Positions 9,291 through 17,579 of a DNA stretch of 47,343 bases are shown one piece after another. The DNA is from Nitrospirota bacterium. GTDB lineage: Bacteria > Nitrospirota > Thermodesulfovibrionia > Thermodesulfovibrionales > JdFR-85. A program made the translations under genes and the position numbers. Where the stretch lies: positions 1 through 47,343 of the forward strand of contig JAYWMQ010000029.1 of assembly GCA_035873375.1 (NCBI GenBank). The letters run 5' to 3'. Each line of letters begins with the position of its first letter. Within the stretch, counting starts at the first letter, position 1. Under the pieces are notes generated by a model that did not search any database, had not been told where the DNA came from, and saw only the letters and a program-made list of their open reading frames with translations.

Positions 9291-10652
9291 TCAGTGTGGA
9301 AGAAAGAGTGTATGCCCCCAGGCCACAGGCTTTCTTCCGTCTGGTGAGACCACCCATAGCACAGGGCATTTCCTGAACGGAGGTGGATTATCGCCATAGC
9401 CGTCTGTAAGATATATCACGGCATCAGGTGATAAGAGGTTAAGAGGATCCTTCAGGTAATCAAATGCAGGGGTAAAAGCAGTGCCACCATTGCCCTTGAA
9501 CGATTTTTTAAGCCTGGTTTCATCAAATTCGTATACAGCCTGAACAGCTGCGTCTACCTCCATCACAGTAAGAGTATCGCATTCCCTGGCCACCCCGGTG
9601 ATTTCTGCCAAAAACATATCACGCACTGGAAAGGTAGACATTGACGTATCAGCAATCAGCACCAGGTTGAACCTGTCGTGCCGCTTCTTCCCCTTGATTA
9701 CATGCGGAAGCCGCCTGTTAAGCCTTGACCACGTTCTCACTGTATCACACGATTTACAGGAGCTGATGAACGTCCTCAAAAATGCTTTCCAGTTTACTTT
9801 AGGCTGAAGAATGTCCTTGACGATACTCTCCATACTTCCAGGAAAAACCCCTCTTTTGTGACATTCCTTAACGATTACAACAGTCTGTGCAGTGGCAGTT
9901 TCCCTGTCTGCTTCAAAGCCATCCCACATCGAATGGTCATCCACTAACCGTTTTCCTTTGATTCCGTTGGTGTTACCGCAAATACTGGATGACAAGGAAC
10001 ACCCGGTACAGCATTCAGAACGATTGTCACCGTTACCTGAGCATCTTTCTGAAACAGGCTGCTGACTGGAGGGCTGTCCAGTCCCTCCAGCACCTTTATC
10101 GGCAGAGTTGTTGTTTGGACCGTCTGTTGATTGCTGTTTTGAGTCTTTAATCAGGTTCTCAACAAGCGATACAAAATATTCTTCAGTAGACAGTCCATCG
10201 GGAAGATTGAAATCAGAGGGGAACAGGCTATCTTCGGATATATCCGCAATGTACTGGTTTATGGCCATGTCGGCAGCGTAATTGTAGAGGCGTTTAAAGC
10301 AATCATCCGGGATCTTCTGCACTTCTGCCATCAGGAGCGGAGTTGTTATCTTCAGTATTGTCTGGTTGTTTCTCAGATCAGTTCTTCTTGCAAAATGTCT
10401 GTTCAGTATATGCAGGACCTCGTGTTTCAAATCCGCCAGTCTTTGAGGGGCTTCGTATTTAATTAGGTGTGCAGGGTTATAATACAGGGTGAGTCCCCCC
10501 TGAATACCCACTGCCATGGTTGTCTCAAGGTCTCTTCTTTCCTCCCGTCTTAATTGCAGGACGACATGACCGTAAAAATAGTCTTTTTTCAGCAGGTTCA
10601 TAATGTCGTCCTGCAACGAATAAGCAGTAGCTTCTCTTAATGGAGTAGACAT
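9291..10652 (-). CDS. DUF2201-type putative metallopeptidase with VWA-like domain
   Basis: The 453-residue protein has an N-terminal metallopeptidase-like half with the zinc motif HEVLH in DLKHEVLHILNRH (about residue 80), followed by YAADMAINQYI, typical of DUF2201. A Ser/Gly/Gln-rich linker (about 190-235) leads to a C-terminal von Willebrand A-like half with the MIDAS-type IADTSMST and YLTDGYGD. The ATG start follows AAGGAG by five bases. The stop of the MoxR-family ATPase gene is nine bases upstream, which is the usual pairing for VWA proteins: the ATPase remodels a target and the VWA protein acts as adaptor. The substrate is unknown. The operon context suggests DNA-replication complexes. 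Confidence 0.85.
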   Translation of the reverse strand: MSTPLREATAYSLQDDIMNLLKKDYFYGHVVLQLRREERRDLETTMAVGIQGGLTLYYNPAHLIKYEAPQRLADLKHEVLHILNRHFARRTDLRNNQTILKITTPLLMAEVQKIPDDCFKRLYNYAADMAINQYIADISEDSLFPSDFNLPDGLSTEEYFVSLVENLIKDSKQQSTDGPNNNSADKGAGGTGQPSSQQPVSERCSGNGDNRSECCTGCSLSSSICGNTNGIKGKRLVDDHSMWDGFEADRETATAQTVVIVKECHKRGVFPGSMESIVKDILQPKVNWKAFLRTFISSCKSCDTVRTWSRLNRRLPHVIKGKKRHDRFNLVLIADTSMSTFPVRDMFLAEITGVARECDTLTVMEVDAAVQAVYEFDETRLKKSFKGNGGTAFTPAFDYLKDPLNLLSPDAVIYLTDGYGDNPPPFRKCPVLWVVSPDGRKPVAWGHTLFLPH

Positions 10653-10661
10653 ACCAACTCC

Positions 10662-11708
10662 TTATGCTGCCTTTCTGTTACTGAGGATATTCAGCAGACT
10701 GTCATCTTCAGAAAGACAACCTGCTGCAAAATCACATGTTTTTTCGTTTTCGTGCAGGCCCTTAAACAGAGAGAACATGAAATCACGGGGCAGTCTGCCT
10801 GCAAACCTGTTAAACTCCTCAATACTGTAAGTCCCACCTTCAGCCACGTAGTCGATAATGGTATCCAGAAATGCGGCAATCCTGTCGTTTTTGCCTTTCC
10901 GCCTCCACCTGTCTATGATATTCCCGGCATATTTCAGGTCTGAAGGGTCTGGAAGCGCCTCATACTGCTTGTCTATGTAATTCAGCAGCATAATTGCAGC
11001 CTCAAGGCCAATTACGCCTGACAAGGCAATCTTTCTTGTTTCCTTGTCGTCCGTTGCCTTAAGAATATGAGACGCCTGTTCCCAAGACCTGCAGGTCGGG
11101 TAGGGTTTGTCATCCGCTGCCTCTGTTAATAGGAGGTTCCTGTGTATACTGAGAAAACTTATAATTTCGTGTGCTATCCCATTCGCCAGTGCCCACTGCT
11201 TCCACTCGTCATAAGTAGGCCCGGTGTAGTAGATGGTTACAAACCTGTTACGAAGGGCAGGGTCGAGTTCCTGTACAAAGTAGTTAGCCTCACCCCAGTT
11301 GCCTGCAAACAACATTCTCCACTCTTTAGGGAAAACATAATTGAAATACTGTTTATCCAGCACCAACTGGAACAGACATTGAAGCATGCCTTTTGTGGCC
11401 CGGTTAGGCTCGTCAAAAAACAAGAGGCCAGAACCTTCTGTAGGCCAGAAAAAAGGAAGTGCATAGGAGGTTCTACCTTCTTTTATATGCGGAATACCGA
11501 TAAGATCCTCCTCCTGCATCTGTCCGAGTCTGATGTCTATCATGACGTTATTGAACAGGGACTCTGCCAATTGCCTGCCTATACTGCTCTTGCCTACACC
11601 TGCAGGACCAAGTACAAGTGGAACAAGATCAGTCCTGGTTAAAATAACTGTAAGAGTTTTAATCAACGGCAAGGTTGTTACTTTTAAAATTCCGCTATCC
11701 TGACTCAT
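10662..11708 (-). CDS. MoxR-family AAA+ ATPase
   Basis: A 348-residue AAA+ ATPase of the MoxR/RavA type. Walker A is GPAGVGKSS (about residue 37), Walker B is LLFFDEPNRA (about 97), and the sensor/arginine-finger region is FAGNWGEANYFVQELDPALRNRF. A C-terminal helical lid follows. The ATG at 11708 has AAGGAG five bases away. It lies directly upstream of the VWA/DUF2201 gene and ends nine bases before it. MoxR ATPases act as chaperones that load or remodel partners presented by VWA proteins. A terminator separates it from the SSB gene upstream, so a promoter may lie in the 100-base gap. Confidence 0.88.
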   Translation of the reverse strand: MSQDSGILKVTTLPLIKTLTVILTRTDLVPLVLGPAGVGKSSIGRQLAESLFNNVMIDIRLGQMQEEDLIGIPHIKEGRTSYALPFFWPTEGSGLLFFDEPNRATKGMLQCLFQLVLDKQYFNYVFPKEWRMLFAGNWGEANYFVQELDPALRNRFVTIYYTGPTYDEWKQWALANGIAHEIISFLSIHRNLLLTEAADDKPYPTCRSWEQASHILKATDDKETRKIALSGVIGLEAAIMLLNYIDKQYEALPDPSDLKYAGNIIDRWRRKGKNDRIAAFLDTIIDYVAEGGTYSIEEFNRFAGRLPRDFMFSLFKGLHENEKTCDFAAGCLSEDDSLLNILSNRKAA

Positions 11709-11733
11709 GAGCTCTCCTTGTTAAGTTGGAATT

Positions 11734-11780
11734 TTTAAAAAAAGCCCCCTACAATCTCCTGCGGTTGCAGAGGGCTTTCT
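11734..11780 (-). terminator. Terminator after the SSB gene
   Basis: Read on the minus strand, AAAGCCC (11772-11778) pairs with GGGCTTT (11741-11747) around an internal CTGC/GCAG hairpin. A run of seven T residues follows. It is placed 30 bases after the SSB stop and before the MoxR start. Confidence 0.75.
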
Positions 11781-11809
11781 CGTTGGAATTATTATGAATA
11801 CAGCAAACT

Positions 11810-12199
11810 TTAGAACGGCTCCAGTTCGGCTCCTTCATCTGGTGCAGGAAAACCTTCTGAAGCATTTTCTCCTGAACTGTTACCTTTTGGCAGAAACGTC
11901 ACAGTATTGGCCACTACTTCGAATTTACGTTTCTGCTGGCCTTCATGCTCCCACACGTTTTCTTTCAATCTCCCTTCCACCAGCACACGTTTTCCTTTGA
12001 CCAGATACTGGTTGATATTTTCAGCCAGCCTGCCGAATGTTACAGCATTTATGAAAAGCACTTCATCCTTATACTCATCCCCCTGCCTGACACGGGAATT
12101 GACAGCAATACGTATATTCCCTACAGGGGTACCCTGCGGGGTGTATCTCAGCTCGGGGTCTTTTGTAAGATTTCCTATAAGTATTATCCTGTTGAACAT
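11810..12199 (-). CDS. ssb: Single-stranded DNA-binding protein
   Basis: At 129 residues this is a short bacterial-type SSB. The N-terminus MFNRIILIGNLTKDPELRYTP is the standard OB-fold start, followed by GTPVGNIRIAVN and VEGRLKENVWEHEGQQK. The C-terminus, DEGAELEPF, is an acidic tip ending in PF, the peptide through which SSB recruits RecG, helicases and exonucleases. The SSB start overlaps the RecG stop region by 16 bases, so the two are co-translated. SSB coats single strands in replication and repair. A plasmid or phage copy usually serves the element's own replication. Confidence 0.95.
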   Translation of the reverse strand: MFNRIILIGNLTKDPELRYTPQGTPVGNIRIAVNSRVRQGDEYKDEVLFINAVTFGRLAENINQYLVKGKRVLVEGRLKENVWEHEGQQKRKFEVVANTVTFLPKGNSSGENASEGFPAPDEGAELEPF

Positions 12200-14091
12200 T
12201 CAACAGCCTCCTTACTGTGAAGTGATTTATAAATCTCTACATCCTCATTCACCATTTCGATAACTTTCTTGTAGATCTCAATGCCTGGCAATTTGAACTT
12301 ATGACCTGACTGAGCAGTTCCGAAGGCGTCCCCCCACCCTCTTCTGTCTGCATCCAGTTCAGCAAGTTCAAATCCGGTGTTGATAGTTTCCAGGGGTTTG
12401 ACCTTATCCTTGCCGATGTCTTTCTTATACATGAAATAGCAGTAAGCTTTGTTGCCTCTGCGACCAACTCGTCCGCGTAACTGATGAAGCTGGGACAATC
12501 CGAACCTTTCGGCGCCTGATACCACCAGGATGGAAGCCTCCGGAACGTCAATCCCTATTTCAATTATAGAGGTGGAAACAAGGATCTTCTTCTTCGGATT
12601 CTTCCTGAACTCGCTGACTATATCCTGTTTCTCCTCAAGCCTTCCATGAACCCACAGAACACAGTCCGGAAACATTCTCTCCCAGATGGCCTTCTTTTCT
12701 TCAACTGATTTGTATTCTCCCTTATCTTTCTCTACCAGGGGGAATATAACCAGCGCCTTCCCCCCGCTGTTAATTATCTGACGCAGGTGCTTCATGATAA
12801 AGGGAGTCTCCTCTTTGGACACCACTTTGGTCAGAACGTCCCTCTTGTATGGCGCCTGCTTCAGGACAGACAACTCAACAGCTCCCTGCATAAGCAATGA
12901 AACGGTTCTCGGTATTGGAGTTGCTGTCATCTGAAGTGCATGAACATCACCAAGAAGCTGCTGCCGCTGGATGACTCCATACTTGTGCTGCTCATCCAGG
13001 ATCACCAGTCCGACCGCAGAGAACTCCCTGTACATTAAGGCATGAGTACCAACGATGATCAGAGATGGGTCACCCTTGGTGCTTCCTGTATAAAGACTTA
13101 CCAGAGATTCACCAAAGACTTCCCTGAACTTGTCATAAAGTTGTTCGGCTAAAACAATGGTAGGCGCCAACACCAGGGTTCTGTAACCGGACTGACAGCA
13201 AATATAGGCTGCAGCCTGAGCCACAACAGTCTTGCCGGTCCCGACGTCTCCTATAATGATTCTTCTCATTGCCGTATCAGAGGTAAGGTCTTTGGATACC
13301 TCCTCTATTGCGTTCTTCTGGTCTTTGGTTAACTGAAACGTGAGCTTCTCGTAGAAACCTGCAAGATTGGCGTTCAGTTTTTGAGCTGTATTTCTTGGAT
13401 ATTCTCTGATCTTCTGCTTCATTTCGAAGAGCTCTCTGTAAGCAAGCCGCATAAACGGCTTTTCCGAGGGGAGTTCTGACGGGTGGTGAATCTGTCTTAA
13501 CGCATCTGCAATAGTGGGGAGTCCTCTTTGCTTAAGGACTTCCACAGGCACTTCATCATGGAGATGATCCATTAACTGTTGTGCGGTATGCCATACATGC
13601 TCTCTCATTCGTTTCTGTCCTATGCCTTTTGGACATTTATAGACAGGGTATATCCGTCCGGTCTCATCTGGAAACTCGGGGTGGTAAAAGCTCCAGTATT
13701 CACCTCTGTACTGGTCAAACTCTCTCCTGGGAGCCCCCCAAAGGTAAACCTTACGTCCGTTAGGTCTAAAGACTACCTCGTGAAATCTCGTAAAATTAAA
13801 GAATTTTGCATAGAAATATCCGGCTTCGTCACGTAAGGTTACAACCGTTACATCCCCGATGCTGTCATAACTAACAGGATGCCCTGCAGCCAGAATTTTT
13901 ACATCTGGGACGAACTCTTTAGAAAACACAGGAGATCTCCTGTCCTCATACCTTACCGGGAGAAAGGACATAGGATCTACATCTGGAAGTTTTCTCGCCA
14001 TCAAGCCTCCTACTCTGTCTAATTTATCTGGTTCAGCTTTTGGTAACGGTATATAAACTATTTTCATCAGAAAGCTGTGCTGCAACAGCAT
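12184..14091 (-). CDS. recG: RecG-like ATP-dependent DNA helicase
   Basis: About 635 residues. An N-terminal wedge/OB region contains FLPVRYEDRR, then the SF2 helicase core: IIGDVGTGKTVVAQ (motif I), LVLAPTIVLAEQL (Ia), ILDEQHKYG (II, the RecG-type DEQH), MTATPIPRT (III), STSIIEIGIDVPEA (V) and LHQLRGRVGRRG (VI). RecG reverses stalled forks and branch-migrates Holliday junctions. The start is uncertain: the frame extends to a TTG at 14109, but ATG 14091 lies 11 bases after a GGAGG and ATG 14067 begins the clearly family-like sequence. It is shorter at the N-terminus than E. coli RecG. It is coupled to ssb downstream, consistent with the known RecG-SSB interaction. Confidence 0.92.
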   Translation of the reverse strand: MLLQHSFLMKIVYIPLPKAEPDKLDRVGGLMARKLPDVDPMSFLPVRYEDRRSPVFSKEFVPDVKILAAGHPVSYDSIGDVTVVTLRDEAGYFYAKFFNFTRFHEVVFRPNGRKVYLWGAPRREFDQYRGEYWSFYHPEFPDETGRIYPVYKCPKGIGQKRMREHVWHTAQQLMDHLHDEVPVEVLKQRGLPTIADALRQIHHPSELPSEKPFMRLAYRELFEMKQKIREYPRNTAQKLNANLAGFYEKLTFQLTKDQKNAIEEVSKDLTSDTAMRRIIIGDVGTGKTVVAQAAAYICCQSGYRTLVLAPTIVLAEQLYDKFREVFGESLVSLYTGSTKGDPSLIIVGTHALMYREFSAVGLVILDEQHKYGVIQRQQLLGDVHALQMTATPIPRTVSLLMQGAVELSVLKQAPYKRDVLTKVVSKEETPFIMKHLRQIINSGGKALVIFPLVEKDKGEYKSVEEKKAIWERMFPDCVLWVHGRLEEKQDIVSEFRKNPKKKILVSTSIIEIGIDVPEASILVVSGAERFGLSQLHQLRGRVGRRGNKAYCYFMYKKDIGKDKVKPLETINTGFELAELDADRRGWGDAFGTAQSGHKFKLPGIEIYKKVIEMVNEDVEIYKSLHSKEAVECSTG

Positions 14092-14250
14092 CAATGCTTC
14101 TGCCTCCAAACCTCGAAAAACAGCCTTCTACGAGCCTCTGTAAGGCCATTTCGCGGGCAGACAAAGGGATAGATATACTCCTTAAGCCCAGAGAAATGCC
14201 CGGAGAAGAAGTCCTGCTGCTGTGAAAAAGACCACCATGCATGCAATCTG

Positions 14251-14835
14251 CTACTGTAACCGTTTTATTGCCTCATCCTTGACCCCTTGGAGACTTGCCT
14301 TGTCTGGTCCCTTCAAAAGCTTGTCCGCAGCCACCTCTTTCCATATCTGGGCAATCTCCTCCCTGCCCTTGGCGTTATTCATGCCGTTGGTATACATCTC
14401 TATTCTTTTGGCTACACCATCTTCAGAACCTGAATTGTCGTCAGAAGGAGTCGCTGTGCTTTGACTGGCAGGCTTTTGGGTTGTATCCGGGATGGTAGCT
14501 GGAGCAGGTTTGGCCGCAGCGGACCCGTTATCAGGTCTAACTGTAGCGTTAATCTGGCCCTCTATTTTTGTTGACAGGGCATTTAGCTCCGGAGCTAAGG
14601 AAACGTCAAGACTCCGGGCCAGGGCAAACAAGTTCAGTATGGCCCTGCCTATATCGTAAGCTACTGCCCTTTCCCCTCCAAATACGTCTATTTTCCCGAG
14701 TATTTCTGCCTCATCGGTCTGGCTCATAAGGACGATAAGGTTTTTTCTGATTTTGTCGAGAAAGAGTTTCGGAGAAGCGTTTGGGCTGTTTTTTACGTAC
14801 TGCTCAATTATTGATTCAATCCTGCTTATATCCAC
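14251..14835 (-). CDS. Hypothetical protein, 194 aa, two helical ends joined by an Ala/Pro/Ser/Thr linker
   Basis: Unrecognised protein. The first 95 residues are helical and acidic-amphipathic (DEAEILGKIDVFGGERAVAYDIG). A low-complexity linker rich in Ala, Pro, Thr and Ser runs from about 100 to 140, and a short helical end (NAKGREEIAQIWKEVAADKLLKG) follows. The GTG start at 14835 lies six bases after AAGGAGG. It sits between SbcC and RecG in the recombination block, so a DNA-metabolism accessory role is plausible but not shown. Confidence 0.75.
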   Translation of the reverse strand: MDISRIESIIEQYVKNSPNASPKLFLDKIRKNLIVLMSQTDEAEILGKIDVFGGERAVAYDIGRAILNLFALARSLDVSLAPELNALSTKIEGQINATVRPDNGSAAAKPAPATIPDTTQKPASQSTATPSDDNSGSEDGVAKRIEMYTNGMNNAKGREEIAQIWKEVAADKLLKGPDKASLQGVKDEAIKRLQ

Positions 14836-14916
14836 GGTTAAACCTCCTTAACGGTGAATAGACATGACGGGATATTCCTGTCATTTATATATTACTTTTA
14901 TCATTTCTGAGCAGCA

Positions 14917-14956
14917 AAAGGGGAGGCCCCTTGTTCGTTGACCTCCCCTCCCCTTT
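14917..14956 (-). terminator. Terminator after sbcC
   Basis: A perfect 10-bp stem, AAAGGGGAGG (14917-14926) with CCTCCCCTTT (14947-14956), closes a 20-base loop. It begins 16 bases beyond the sbcC stop. The T tract on the minus strand is short, so termination strength is uncertain. Confidence 0.65.
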
Positions 14957-14971
14957 CCTGCCAAACCAGTG

Positions 14972-17572
14972 TTAAACCAGCACTTCAACCCTACTGCAGG
15001 TTCCCTCTTTAGTCACAAGGATTTTCTGCTCAAAGATGTCCTTCAGGACTTCTTCATGAGCCATCATGATTCCCTTTTTAAACATGCCTGCTTCTACAAG
15101 TTTGATAAACATCCGGCCAAAATCAACAAGGCCCTGCTTATCGAGTCCGGCTGGCTCATCAATAAACAGGGTGTTAACTTTAACTCCGGCCTTTCGTGCA
15201 CTGAGCTCTGCCAGGCCGACAGCAATAGCCAGAATCTGCCTTGTATTCTCTCCGCCTGAATAGAGCTCAATAGGCCTCTCACCGGCAATATCCGAGACGA
15301 TGATATCGAGAGTATCCTTCACATTACTGTTTGACTTGTTCGATTTTTCCGTTTTGAACTCAAGTCTCATGCCGGTGCTGCTGATTTCCTCAAGGACTTT
15401 ATTGGCCTCTTCCTCCATTATCTCTATAACGTTATCGAGTATATAGAAAGGAATCTTTTCGTAAGCTTCCTCGAGGATTTCACAGACCTTGATCTGAAGC
15501 TTAAGGTCTTCGGACTCTTTTCCGGCCTTCTCCCCCTCTGCTTCAGCACTCCGGCACTTCATTACTTCCGCCTCAAGACGTGATATCTCCTTCAGAGCAG
15601 CCTGTTCCTGCTCTTTCAGGGTTTTCAGCTGTACTGTTAGTGCCTCTACCTCTGTTTCAAGCGCTCGGATGGTTTTACTGAATTCTTCAAGGGCCCCTGC
15701 TTTGGTTTTTGCCTGGCTGATTTCCTTGTTCAACCTGTTGATGTCTGCCTGAAGCCTCCTCACATCACTGAATGTCTTGAGTCTCTCAACAACTGCTTTA
15801 GCCACTACTATGCTTGTTTTGAGCCGGAGAAGTTCTTCCTTCTGTCTCTCGATTTCCGTTATTTTCTTCTTGACACCATCCAGTTCTTCAGTAGCAGACT
15901 TGACAGCTGCGTCGGCCCTTCTGATTTCAGCTTCAGCGTTATCAATCTCCGAGGCCTGCTTTGTCCATGTGGAAATGACATCAAGGCGTCTCCGTAACGA
16001 GGACACCTCGTCTTTGGCTGCCGTCATCTCCTGCTCGATATTTTTAAGCCTTATCTTCAGCTTCGGCTCATCAAGAGACTCGATCTGTTTCCTGATCTCT
16101 TGGATCTTTTGTGTCTCATCATACTCCACGTTTCTGCTCAGGGCCTCCGTCTCAGCTTTAAGTCCCGGCAGGTTCTGCTTTGACTCAACAGCCTTCTTGA
16201 TGAGTGGACATTCCGCATACTGCCCTTCACCCTTACAGGTTGTCTGCTCAATCATACCAGCTTCTTTTTCAGCAGCAACGAGTTTATGCCTGACTATCTT
16301 GAGGCTTGCCTCCCTGTCCTTCTCCTTTTTACTGAGCAATGCTTGAAGCCTGGCTATCGCCGTCTCCATATCCGATACCTTCCGGAGGTCTTTATTTATC
16401 TGCTCGGCCTCCTTCTGAAGGTTTTCTGTCTGGACATTTAAGCCCTGTATCCTCTTATTACCTACTTTCTCCTCTTCAAGGAGCTGCAGAATCTTCTCCC
16501 TGTTGCTGAAAATCTTTCTGTACCTCTCTACGTGATCCTCGGTCTCCTTAACCTGTTGTAGCAGTGCGTTTTTTCTTTGGACAAGATCGCTTAATGTCTT
16601 TTCAAGCTCTCTTACCCCCTCAAGCTTCGCCTCCATGCCGGCCTGTTCGGTAATTGCCTGCTGCAAGCCTGAGTCGTCTGAAGGCAATTCGGCCAGCCTT
16701 TGATTCACCTGCACCACAATGCCGGACGGAAGATTTTCAAATGAATGTTCAAGGGCATATTTCTCAACAATCAACTTCTCTTTCTGTTTTTCAAGCTCTT
16801 CAACTTCCTTCAGTACATTGTGTAACTCTGCAACCTTGTTCGAGATAACCGCAAGATCCGCACGTTTAACAGCAAGAACAGCCTCCTGTTTTTCTATACA
16901 ACCCGTTGCTTCTTTAAGCCGGCTTTCTGCTTCTTCCTTTCCTTTCAGAAAGACTCTCAGATGCTGAGCCTTCTCGCTGACCGCCATGATATTCTTCATA
17001 ACTACTTCCAGCTGACCTTCCAGCTGGTTTCTCTGCTTTGCAAGCCTTTTCTTATACTCGCAGTAGATATCAAGGCCCATAATGTCAAACACTACCTTGT
17101 ACCTTTCGGAAGGCTTTGCAGTAATAAGCCGTTCCCCCTGCCCCTGCAGGAGAAATGATGACGAAGTGAAAGTTTTAAAATTTCTTCCTATTATCTGCAG
17201 TATCCTCTTTTTAGCCTCATCTCCCGTAGCAACAGGCACCCATTGACCGGAAGAGCCGTTACTGCCCATGGCAAAAAGTTCAACAACGTTTTTCCCTCTT
17301 CCTGTGGTTGTCTTCTTTCTGACAACCCTGTAGGACTGCCCTGCCTGCTCAAAATCGTATACAACGGTCATCTCTGTTTTACCGAGCTTAACAATATCGT
17401 CTGACCTTCCCCTTGATGTCTCACCAAACAGAGCAAACAGGATCGCATCGGCAAGGGCACTTTTCCCTGCCCCGTTGGCTCCCTGAATACAGGCAGCCCT
17501 GATAATTCGCCAGTCAAGCTCTGTATCCTCATAAGAGAGGAAATTATGCATCCTCAAATACAAAGGCTCCAT
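14972..17572 (-). CDS. sbcC: SbcC/Rad50-family SMC-like ATPase
   Basis: An 866-residue Rad50-like protein. The N-terminal ATPase half carries the P-loop GANGAGKSALADA (about residue 33) and the Q-loop region FLLQGQGERL. Two long coiled-coil arms follow. The C-terminal half has the ABC signature YSGGENTRQ and Walker B TLFIDEPAGLD. At the apex the usual CxxC zinc hook is replaced by CKGEGQYAEC, cysteines eight residues apart. With SbcD it forms a nuclease complex that opens hairpins and processes double-strand ends. The ATG at 17572 follows the sbcD stop by eight bases, so the two are co-transcribed and probably coupled. Confidence 0.93.
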   Translation of the reverse strand: MEPLYLRMHNFLSYEDTELDWRIIRAACIQGANGAGKSALADAILFALFGETSRGRSDDIVKLGKTEMTVVYDFEQAGQSYRVVRKKTTTGRGKNVVELFAMGSNGSSGQWVPVATGDEAKKRILQIIGRNFKTFTSSSFLLQGQGERLITAKPSERYKVVFDIMGLDIYCEYKKRLAKQRNQLEGQLEVVMKNIMAVSEKAQHLRVFLKGKEEAESRLKEATGCIEKQEAVLAVKRADLAVISNKVAELHNVLKEVEELEKQKEKLIVEKYALEHSFENLPSGIVVQVNQRLAELPSDDSGLQQAITEQAGMEAKLEGVRELEKTLSDLVQRKNALLQQVKETEDHVERYRKIFSNREKILQLLEEEKVGNKRIQGLNVQTENLQKEAEQINKDLRKVSDMETAIARLQALLSKKEKDREASLKIVRHKLVAAEKEAGMIEQTTCKGEGQYAECPLIKKAVESKQNLPGLKAETEALSRNVEYDETQKIQEIRKQIESLDEPKLKIRLKNIEQEMTAAKDEVSSLRRRLDVISTWTKQASEIDNAEAEIRRADAAVKSATEELDGVKKKITEIERQKEELLRLKTSIVVAKAVVERLKTFSDVRRLQADINRLNKEISQAKTKAGALEEFSKTIRALETEVEALTVQLKTLKEQEQAALKEISRLEAEVMKCRSAEAEGEKAGKESEDLKLQIKVCEILEEAYEKIPFYILDNVIEIMEEEANKVLEEISSTGMRLEFKTEKSNKSNSNVKDTLDIIVSDIAGERPIELYSGGENTRQILAIAVGLAELSARKAGVKVNTLFIDEPAGLDKQGLVDFGRMFIKLVEAGMFKKGIMMAHEEVLKDIFEQKILVTKEGTCSRVEVLV

Positions 17573-17579
17573 TCTATTA

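Noticed and set aside
14033-14242. 69-residue leftward frame before recG
   Set aside because: No ribosome site at its ATG and it overlaps the 5' part of the recG frame. Composition is not convincing.
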